DNA of 11,347 nucleotides from an uncultured candidate division Zixibacteria bacterium (GTDB lineage: Bacteria; Zixibacteria; MSB-5A5; GN15; FEB-12), in contig CAJVYT010000115.1 of NCBI GenBank assembly GCA_913009765.1, positions 1 to 11,347 on the forward strand. Reading direction: 5' to 3'. Each line of letters starts with the position of its first letter. The stretch's first letter is position 1. Under the pieces are notes generated by a model. That model did not search any database. It worked only from the letters and a program-made list of their open reading frames with translations, and was not told where the DNA came from. Of the stretch, positions 1 to 5,288 are shown in pieces. Position numbers and translations under genes: made by a program.

Positions 1-58
1 CCTTGGAATCAACGACTAAAGAAGAAAAAGCGGATGGAGTTGCAACGAAAAAGTTGAC
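1..58. other. Short insert fragment of uncertain origin ahead of an adapter
   Basis: These 58 bases precede a sequencing adapter, so they look like the 3' end of a short library insert that was read through. Plus-strand frame 3 is open across the whole piece (from position 3, reading LESTTKEEKADGVATKKLT) and is lysine/glutamate rich, so it may be coding. It is too short to assign. It does not resemble the N-terminal domain of the beta clamp. Because the join to position ~230 is artificial, there is no reason to believe this piece is adjacent to dnaN in the genome. Confidence 0.5.
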
Positions 59-124
59 AGATCGGAAGAGCACACGTCTGAACTCCAGTCACACTGATAT
101 ATCTCGTATGCCGTCTTCTGCTTG
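59..124 (+). other. Illumina TruSeq indexed adapter (assembly contaminant)
   Basis: The sequence opens with AGATCGGAAGAGCACACGTC, continues through GAACTCCAGTCAC, then an eight-base index ACTGATAT (93-100), and closes with ATCTCGTATGCCG...CTGCTTG at 101-124. This is the layout of the TruSeq read-1 side adapter with index and P7 end; I recognise the index as TruSeq index 25 from memory. It is synthetic, not biological. Any protein predicted across it, on either strand, is spurious. Confidence 0.97.
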
Positions 125-230
125 AAAAAAAAAAAAAAAAAAAAAAAACAAAAAAAAAAAGAAAAATAAAAGAAAATATTAATGGATGATGCAAAAATAA
201 AATCGAAGACAGCATAGAAATACAAAAAAA
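125..230. other. Poly-A and noisy A-rich read-through sequence (artefact)
   Basis: Twenty-four A residues (125-148) follow directly on the adapter end, then A-runs broken by single C, G and T. This is what Illumina reads give once they run past the end of the adapter. The sequence becomes gradually more complex up to about 230, where credible dnaN codons begin. Bases 205-221 loosely resemble the P7 oligonucleotide core (GAAGAC.GCATA.GA.AT). The right-hand boundary is uncertain by some tens of bases. Confidence 0.85.
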
Positions 231-971
231 GAAATCAAAATTTCTGGTGCTGACTTATCTCGTATGGTGTTAAAAACAACTTTTGCCTGTTCTGACGATG
301 AAACCCGTCCCGCTTTAAACGGTGTACTTTGGCAGACAAAAGGTGACAAAATGATGATGGTTGCTACTGACGGTCATCGTTTGGCTAAAATGTCTGTTGA
401 AAATAAAAAACTCAAAGGGTTATACGATGATGTTATAGTTCCACCAAAAGTTCTAAATCTTATCCCAAAATTTGTAGGTGAAACTGACAAAGAGATAGGT
501 ATTATTTTTGGAGAGAATAATATTATTTTTAATATGGATGATATTATATTAACCTCTCGTTTAATTGATGGTCCATATCCGAATTTTGAACAGGTTATCC
601 CATCTTCATCAGATAAAAAAATGACTATTTCAAAAGACGATCTTTCTCGAGCGGTTAAGCGTGTTTCTATTTTATCAAACAGCCTGACTCATCAGGTTAA
701 GTTTTCTTTAAAAAATGGAACCCTTGTTCTTTCAACAACCAACGCAGATGTTGGTGGTGAGGGCAAAGAGTCTTTAGAGTGTGATTATAACGGGGACGAT
801 TTAGAACTTGGTTATAACGCTGTTTACGTAAATGATATTTTAAATAAGATGGATGGTGACGAAGTTATATTTGAATTGTCATCATCAGTAGCTGCCGGAA
901 TTATATATACACCATCGGTTCCCAGAGATGATTTTCTCTGTCTTATAATGCCTCTTCGTTTGGCTGACTAA
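231..971 (+). CDS. dnaN: DNA polymerase III beta sliding clamp, 5'-truncated by an assembly artefact
   Basis: The beta clamp is a ring-shaped dimer that tethers the replicative polymerase, and many repair factors, to DNA. The visible protein covers domains II and III only. Counting from the internal ATG at 264, it has the hallmark TDGHRLA (35-41), LIDGPYPNF (100-108) and the C-terminal MPLRL (229-233) that lines the partner-binding pocket. About 235 residues are present against the usual 365-375, so roughly 130 N-terminal residues (domain I) are missing. The frame stays open upstream of 264 to the stop at 198-200, and the codons reading EIKISGADLSRM (231-266) still look like native clamp sequence. 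ATG 264 is therefore an internal methionine, not a start. The break coincides with adapter-derived sequence, so the truncation is almost certainly technical. The gene ends just ahead of a terminator. Confidence 0.93.
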   Translation, partial: EIKISGADLSRMVLKTTFACSDDETRPALNGVLWQTKGDKMMMVATDGHRLAKMSVENKKLKGLYDDVIVPPKVLNLIPKFVGETDKEIGIIFGENNIIFNMDDIILTSRLIDGPYPNFEQVIPSSSDKKMTISKDDLSRAVKRVSILSNSLTHQVKFSLKNGTLVLSTTNADVGGEGKESLECDYNGDDLELGYNAVYVNDILNKMDGDEVIFELSSSVAAGIIYTPSVPRDDFLCLIMPLRLAD

Positions 972-987
972 AAAGATGAAAAAACAG

Positions 988-1019
988 AACGGCAGATACT
1001 AAATTGTCTGCCGTTTTTT
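988..1019 (+). terminator. Rho-independent terminator after dnaN
   Basis: A perfect 9-bp stem (AACGGCAGA at 988-996 with TCTGCCGTT at 1007-1015, extendable by a T-G pair) encloses a loop of about ten bases. A run of six T follows at 1014-1019. It begins 16 bases after the dnaN stop and ends 12 bases before the next start codon, so it should uncouple dnaN from the methyltransferase-recF unit unless read-through occurs. Confidence 0.85.
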
Positions 1020-1031
1020 AGTTTATAAAAT

Positions 1032-1643
1032 ATGACATACAATAAAAAATATAATACAGATGAATATTATTGGGGAAAAGAACCATCCTTGTTAGCCGTG
1101 AACCTTTTAAAGTATATTAATTCAGGCAGTAATAATAAACTTACGCTTCTTGATCTTGGGTGTGGCGAGGGACGTAATGCTGTTTATTTTGCTCAAAATA
1201 ATTTTGAGGTTACAGCAATTGATATTTCTCAAAACGGACTAGATAAAACTATAAAATTAGCGGATGAAAAAAATGTTACCCTTCTAACAAAACAGGGTGA
1301 CATAAAAACAATTTCTCTTTCAAAAGAATATAATATTATTTTTTCTTCAGGAACATTTCATTATTTGTCACCAGAAATCAGACAAAGACAAATTATACAT
1401 ATTCAAAACCAAACAAAAATGAGCGGGATAAATGCTATAAATGTTTTTGTAAAAAAACCGTTTATCAAAAAAGCACCGGATGCTGAGATGTCGTCGTATC
1501 TATATAAGTCAGGAGAGCTTTTAGGTTTCTATGCTGACTGGGACGTTCTTTTTTCAAGTGAAATAATTTTTGATTGTAATTCAGGCGGTGTTCCTCATAA
1601 ACATGCAATGAATTCTATTATAGCAAAAAAAATTATCTCATGA
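1032..1643 (+). CDS. TehB-like class I SAM-dependent methyltransferase
   Basis: This 203-residue Rossmann-fold methyltransferase carries motif I as LLDLGCGEGRN (39-49) and the acidic residue ending strand beta-2 at D64 (TAIDIS). The GCGEGRN form and the C-terminal FYADWDVLFSSE (166-177) followed by GGVPHKHAMNSIIAKK recall the tellurite-resistance TehB branch, which in studied members methylates tellurite/selenite or small molecules. The substrate here is unknown. ATG 1032 has no Shine-Dalgarno sequence and lies only 12 bases past the dnaN terminator. I found no convincing promoter in that gap, so expression may rely on terminator read-through. The stop overlaps the recF start as ATGA (1640-1643), which implies translational coupling. 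It interrupts the usual dnaN-recF adjacency. The family is fairly certain, the TehB label less so. Confidence 0.85.
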   Translation: MTYNKKYNTDEYYWGKEPSLLAVNLLKYINSGSNNKLTLLDLGCGEGRNAVYFAQNNFEVTAIDISQNGLDKTIKLADEKNVTLLTKQGDIKTISLSKEYNIIFSSGTFHYLSPEIRQRQIIHIQNQTKMSGINAINVFVKKPFIKKAPDAEMSSYLYKSGELLGFYADWDVLFSSEIIFDCNSGGVPHKHAMNSIIAKKIIS

Positions 1644-2728
1644 TAATCAACTCTCTCTCATTGACTAATTTTAGAAACATTGAAAAACTACATATAGATT
1701 TTTCTCCGACCGTTAATATCTTTTATGGAAAGAACGGTTCAGGGAAAACAAACTTATTAGAAGCAATTTTTGTTCTTTGTCTTGGGCGTTCGCATAGGGC
1801 GGCATCTGAAACAGTGCTTGTAAATAAACAGTCTGATTTTTATCGTATTAAGGGAAACTTATCACAGGATGACATGGTTATAGAGCTTGCGGTTGCGTAT
1901 CAAAAAAACAGTCGAAAAAAAATAATGCTCGACCAAGTTGCTATTAGAACATCAGAACTGTATGATAATTTTTGTGCTGTTGCCGCAGGTCCCGAAGATT
2001 CTAACATACTTGCCGGTTCACCATCAGCTCGTAGAGCTTTTATAGATATTTATTTATCTCAATATTCAAAAAAATATTTACGCTTTCTTACAGATTATCA
2101 TAAGGTTCTCCAGCAAAAAAATGCCGGACTAAAAAACAAAGTAGATATATCAGCATATAATGAATTGCTTGTGTTAAATGGTTCAGAAATAATTTTGTTA
2201 CGCCAACAATTCTTAGAGGCAATAAAAATTGAGACCAAAGAAAATTATCAGCATATTGCCAATGGTTCTGATTTTTCATTAGAGTATAAACCGTCTGTAA
2301 AAAATTTAGATTCATCGGTCAGCCTTGAAACAATTCAAGACAAATTTAGAGAAACCCTTGACAACTATCGTATGAAAGAATCAATCATGGAACGTTCTTT
2401 GGTTGGTCCGCATCTTGATGATATTTCTTTTTATGTAGACTCTCTTCCGGCACGTAACTATGGTTCACAGGGAGAGATTCGTACGGCGGCTTTATCTTTA
2501 AAATTGGCAGTGTATAAGCTGATAAAAGAAAAACGTCAGATTACACCGCTTCTTTTACTTGATGAAATTTTTGCCGAGCTTGACAACGAACGGTCTGAAG
2601 GATTGATAAATTTATTTGCTAATTTTGATCAATTGTTTTTAACTACAGCAGTTGACCCTCCGGATTTTTTGAAAGCACAAGGGAAATCGTTTTTAATTAA
2701 TGACGGTACAATTATTGACAAGGAATAA
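1640..2728 (+). CDS. recF: DNA replication and repair protein RecF
   Basis: RecF is an SMC-like ABC ATPase that, with RecO and RecR, loads RecA at single-strand gaps and stalled forks. All expected motifs are present in 362 residues, a normal length: Walker A GKNGSGKT (30-37), the ABC signature as YGSQGEIRTAALSLKLA (274-290), and Walker B LLLLDEIFAELD (304-315). The LVGPHLDD segment lies between the arms. The start is fixed by the ATGA overlap with the methyltransferase stop; there is no separate Shine-Dalgarno sequence, consistent with coupled translation. The TAA stop is followed immediately by the ATG of the ABC ATPase. Its place shortly after dnaN matches the conserved dnaA-dnaN-recF order. 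Confidence 0.97.
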   Translation: MIINSLSLTNFRNIEKLHIDFSPTVNIFYGKNGSGKTNLLEAIFVLCLGRSHRAASETVLVNKQSDFYRIKGNLSQDDMVIELAVAYQKNSRKKIMLDQVAIRTSELYDNFCAVAAGPEDSNILAGSPSARRAFIDIYLSQYSKKYLRFLTDYHKVLQQKNAGLKNKVDISAYNELLVLNGSEIILLRQQFLEAIKIETKENYQHIANGSDFSLEYKPSVKNLDSSVSLETIQDKFRETLDNYRMKESIMERSLVGPHLDDISFYVDSLPARNYGSQGEIRTAALSLKLAVYKLIKEKRQITPLLLLDEIFAELDNERSEGLINLFANFDQLFLTTAVDPPDFLKAQGKSFLINDGTIIDKE

Positions 2729-3772
2729 ATGAACTCATTATATCTTAACAAAATTATAAAATCGTTTGGTAAAACAGAAGTTCTCAAAAACATTACATTA
2801 GAACTTAATGAAAATGAGTTATTAGTAATTTTGGGTCCATCCGGCTGTGGTAAATCTACACTGCTTCGATTAATAGCAGGACTTGAAGATTTATCTTCGG
2901 GCGAAATTTATCTCAATGATAAACGAATAGACAGGTTGGAACCAAAAGACAGAAATGTAGCAATGGTGTTTCAGAATTATTCTTTGTATCCACATATGAC
3001 CGTAGAAAAAAATCTTGGTTTTCCTCTAAAGATTGCAAAAGAAAAAAAAGAAGTTATAAAAGAAAAGGTTATCAATACAGCCGAGATGCTTGGACTTACC
3101 GATAAACTTTTAAACAAGCCGTCAGAACTTTCAGGCGGTCAACGTCAGCGAGTTGCCTTGGGACGGGCAATAATTCGGAAACCGGATATTTTTCTTTTAG
3201 ATGAACCGCTTTCGAATCTTGATGCGGACTTGCGGGTGAAGATGCGTGCAGAGATTGTTCGTATTCAGCAAAAGTTGAACACAACGACAATTCATGTAAC
3301 CCACGACCAAGCCGAAGCTCTCTCTATGGCAGATAGAATTTTACTTTTGAATAACGGTAAAATTGTGCAGCTTGGAACTCCCGAAGAGTTGTATAAAAAA
3401 CCAAACTCTGTTTTTGCTGCACAGTTTATCGGTTTTCCGAAAATGAACATTATTGATGCGACTATTGAAAATAAATATCTTATGCCGTTTGGTATGCAGG
3501 TTGAATCTTTTCAAATAGACGACAACAGCAATTTACTAATGGGTATTCGCCCTGAGGATATTTCGCTGCATAATAATGGGCAGTTTCAAGCAAAAGTGAC
3601 CGCATCGGAATATTTTGGTGAACAATATATTATTACAATTGTCTATAACGGTATAGAATTAAAAATATCAGGATGTCAGCAGCCAAAAAAGATTTCTGAG
3701 ACAGTTACTTTTTCTGTGAGTGAATCATCGATGCATTTTTTCAACAAACAAACCGGATTGCGGATAGGTTAA
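2729..3772 (+). CDS. MalK/UgpC-type ABC transporter ATP-binding protein (orphan)
   Basis: This 347-residue nucleotide-binding subunit has Walker A GPSGCGKST (36-44), the Q-loop FQNYSLYPH (81-89), signature LSGGQRQR (134-141), Walker B FLLDEP (155-160), D-loop SNLD (162-165) and switch histidine H192. An accessory C-terminal domain starts near MGIRPEDI (271-278), the regulatory/TOBE region typical of the carbohydrate-importer CUT1 ATPases (MalK, MsmK, UgpC). Such subunits energise sugar or glycerol-phosphate uptake at the inner face of the membrane. No permease or binding protein lies in the window, so it may serve transporters encoded elsewhere, as MsmK-type shared ATPases do; that is inference. 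The start abuts the recF stop (TAAATG), with AAGGA four bases upstream inside the recF end. It converges on mutM with a six-base gap. Confidence 0.93.
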   Translation: MNSLYLNKIIKSFGKTEVLKNITLELNENELLVILGPSGCGKSTLLRLIAGLEDLSSGEIYLNDKRIDRLEPKDRNVAMVFQNYSLYPHMTVEKNLGFPLKIAKEKKEVIKEKVINTAEMLGLTDKLLNKPSELSGGQRQRVALGRAIIRKPDIFLLDEPLSNLDADLRVKMRAEIVRIQQKLNTTTIHVTHDQAEALSMADRILLLNNGKIVQLGTPEELYKKPNSVFAAQFIGFPKMNIIDATIENKYLMPFGMQVESFQIDDNSNLLMGIRPEDISLHNNGQFQAKVTASEYFGEQYIITIVYNGIELKISGCQQPKKISETVTFSVSESSMHFFNKQTGLRIG

Positions 3773-3778
3773 GAATAA

Positions 3779-4621
3779 TTAAATCTTTTGGCATTTTGGA
3801 CAGTAATGTGCCGAGCGGGAACCTATTTTCTCTCTGGTAATTTTTCTATTGCATCGTTCACATGGGACACTCTCTTTACCGTATGCTTTTAGATAATTCT
3901 GAAACTTTCCTGTTTTTCCGTTTACTCCGGTATATGTATCTACCGATGAGCCCATTTTGTCTATTGCCATTGATAATATTCTTTGAATATGACCATGCAG
4001 TTCAACCAGCTTCTTTTTAGAGAGCGATGACATTATCCGTTTGGGATGGATTTTTGATGCATACAGTGATTCATCAGCATAGATATTACCAATCCCCGCA
4101 AGAACTTTTTGGTCGAGCAGAGCAGGTTTTATCATTCTCTTTTTTGATTTACACAAAGCTACAAAATCATCAGATGATATTTCAAGAGGTTCCGGTCCGA
4201 GTTCTTTTAAACCTTTCTGTTCCCAAATTTCATCTGAACAAAAAAGACGAAGCCTGCCGAAGCGACGGTAATCATTGAATATTAATGTATTGCTGTTGTC
4301 AGGTTTTTTGAATTTGAAAATAACTAAATCATGTTTTTCTTTTGGTATATTAATATTCTTATAAAAAAAGTGACCGGTCATTTTGAGATGAACCCACAAT
4401 GTTATATCTCCCGATAATTCTACCAGTATATTTTTTCCACGTCTGTTGATTTTTTCTATAGTTTTATTTTTTATGATTGACTCAAACGATTTATTCTTAA
4501 AAGACGGTGAGACAACAATTGATTTTTGAGGTGCGTCGATTATAACTTTTGCAATAGTTTTATCAAGTACAGTCTTGCGAAGACCTCGGACTACGGTTTC
4601 TACTTCAGGTAACTCTGGCAT
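3779..4621 (-). CDS. mutM: Formamidopyrimidine-DNA glycosylase (MutM/Fpg)
   Basis: This bifunctional glycosylase/AP lyase removes 8-oxoguanine and formamidopyrimidines. The 280-residue protein starts MPELPEVET, giving the catalytic Pro2 plus Glu3 and Glu6. It has the RRGKN beta-hairpin lysine (K63), HLKMTG (78-83), the YRRFG intercalation loop (118-122) and the helix-two-turn-helix AGIGNIYADE (175-184). A C-terminal zinc finger uses C254, C257, C274 and C277, with the DNA-contacting arginine in GSRSAHYC (R269). Every key residue is intact and the length is typical (270-285). ATG 4621 is fixed by the mandatory Pro2, and AAGGAT lies about nine bases upstream, within one of three 34-bp-spaced octamers. 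It follows uvrA and a DUF2247 gene in the same direction, so it may share a transcript with them. Confidence 0.97.
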   Translation of the reverse strand: MPELPEVETVVRGLRKTVLDKTIAKVIIDAPQKSIVVSPSFKNKSFESIIKNKTIEKINRRGKNILVELSGDITLWVHLKMTGHFFYKNINIPKEKHDLVIFKFKKPDNSNTLIFNDYRRFGRLRLFCSDEIWEQKGLKELGPEPLEISSDDFVALCKSKKRMIKPALLDQKVLAGIGNIYADESLYASKIHPKRIMSSLSKKKLVELHGHIQRILSMAIDKMGSSVDTYTGVNGKTGKFQNYLKAYGKESVPCERCNRKITREKIGSRSAHYCPKCQKI

Positions 4622-4629
4622 GGGTGAGT

Positions 4630-4705
4630 ATCCTTAGTTTTGTTAGTGTTTTAATAATATTTAATCCTTAGTTGGCCGTGGAACTGACGAGCTATTAATC
4701 CTTAG
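4630..4705. repeat. Octamer ATCCTTAG repeated three times at an exact 34-bp period
   Basis: ATCCTTAG occurs at 4630-4637, 4664-4671 and 4698-4705, with starts exactly 34 bases apart. The second and third copies extend to TTAATCCTTAG, and the first two continue with TT; otherwise the intervening sequence is not conserved. On the minus strand the unit reads CTAAGGAT. The third copy forms the last codons and stop of the DUF2247 gene (Lys-Asp-stop), while the first supplies the AAGGAT ribosome-binding site of mutM. It could be a decayed tandem duplication of the gene tail, a binding-site array, or chance. Confidence 0.6.
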
Positions 4706-5165
4706 AGTAGTATTCTTCTCTGTCTTTGAGATATGCTTCCCACTTATCTAAAAGTGAACCTGTACCTTTAGAAGGCATATAATGTACAAAGTTAGAAACT
4801 TCTTCTGGGTAATCGAAATTTGAATAAATAATTGCTACCATCCCAAAAGGATCTTCAAATTTATCTTGATTTTCAAATACAAAAGCTAATAAAAGATACA
4901 TCCACTTTTTCTTATCTACTTCTTTTCCTTCTAAACTACCAAGTTCGTCAATTAGAGGATGAACATCGTCATTCTTTGTTAATGATGCAAGTTCTGCTAA
5001 TTGAGGCGGATAAGTATCAGCTTTTGATAATTCATCCATAGCATATTTAATCACTACCTCTCTAGAAATTAACTGTTGAGATATAGCATAAGTAATATCA
5101 TTCCAAGTTAGCTTTACCTTTTTTGAAATAAAATCATAGCGTAGGATAAAAGTAATAAGGTCCAT
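4695..5165 (-). CDS. DUF2247 family protein
   Basis: From the preferred start at 5165 this is a 156-residue, acidic, soluble-looking protein with no signal peptide or membrane segment. I recognise the DUF2247 pattern: an N-terminal LTWNDITYAI (19-28), a middle KKKWMYLLLAFVFENQ (85-100), and the C-terminal FEDPFGMVAIIYSNFDYPEE block (103-122) ending in HYMP and a Trp-rich tail. The biochemical role is unknown. The frame could begin at 5198, but ATG 5165 has AGGAG at 5171-5175 five bases ahead, so the shorter form is favoured. It sits between uvrA and mutM, an unusual neighbour for repair genes. Palindromic elements lie upstream and a periodic octamer lies downstream, which suggests a later insertion. 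No toxin or other partner is visible. Confidence 0.85.
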   Translation of the reverse strand: MDLITFILRYDFISKKVKLTWNDITYAISQQLISREVVIKYAMDELSKADTYPPQLAELASLTKNDDVHPLIDELGSLEGKEVDKKKWMYLLLAFVFENQDKFEDPFGMVAIIYSNFDYPEEVSNFVHYMPSKGTGSLLDKWEAYLKDREEYYSKD

Positions 5166-5170
5166 AAATA

Positions 5171-5175
5171 CTCCT
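5171..5175 (-). promoter_or_regulatory. Shine-Dalgarno site that fixes the DUF2247 start
   Basis: On the minus strand AGGAG lies five bases before ATG 5165. No comparable site precedes the upstream in-frame ATG at 5198, so translation should begin at 5165. Confidence 0.7.
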
Positions 5176-5229
5176 ACTTGTATACGGGTTGTCCACAACT
5201 TGTGATTGACCCCGTTCAGTTTATTTTAT

Positions 5230-5266
5230 CGGGTTCCAGATTCGCTGTCGCTCAATTTTGAACCCG
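5230..5266. repeat. Imperfect hairpin element downstream of uvrA
   Basis: Arms CGGGTTCCAGATT (5230-5242) and AATTTTGAACCCG (5254-5266) pair over 13 positions, with a perfect outer 7 bp, one mismatch and one G-T pair. The 11-base loop CGCTGTCGCTC is GC-richer than its surroundings. Reading in the uvrA direction, the stem is followed by an A-rich stretch and not a U-run, so it is not a standard intrinsic terminator. It could be a dispersed repeat or a 3'-end-stabilising hairpin. Confidence 0.65.
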
Positions 5267-5270
5267 ACCT

Positions 5271-5288
5271 ACATAGTTATAACTATGT
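5271..5288. repeat. Perfect 18-bp palindrome over the uvrA stop codon
   Basis: ACATAGTTATAACTATGT equals its own reverse complement and contains the uvrA TAG stop (5283-5285). With no loop it is better suited to binding a dimeric protein than to forming an RNA hairpin, though either is possible. It lies 4 bp from the adjacent hairpin element. The half-site ATAGTTATA recurs beyond the other end of uvrA at 8269-8277. Confidence 0.6.

Noticed and set aside
9..225. Two minus-strand Phe-rich open frames of about 68 residues at the left end
   Set aside because: They are translations of the adapter complement and of poly-T from the artefactual poly-A tract.
3773..3778. Possible bidirectional terminator between the ABC ATPase gene and mutM
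   Set aside because: The gap is six bases and I found no stem-loop with a T-run in the adjoining coding ends.
5230..5288. Intrinsic terminator for uvrA
   Set aside because: The hairpin is followed by A-rich, not U-rich, sequence in the uvrA direction, and the palindrome has no loop and overlaps the stop codon.
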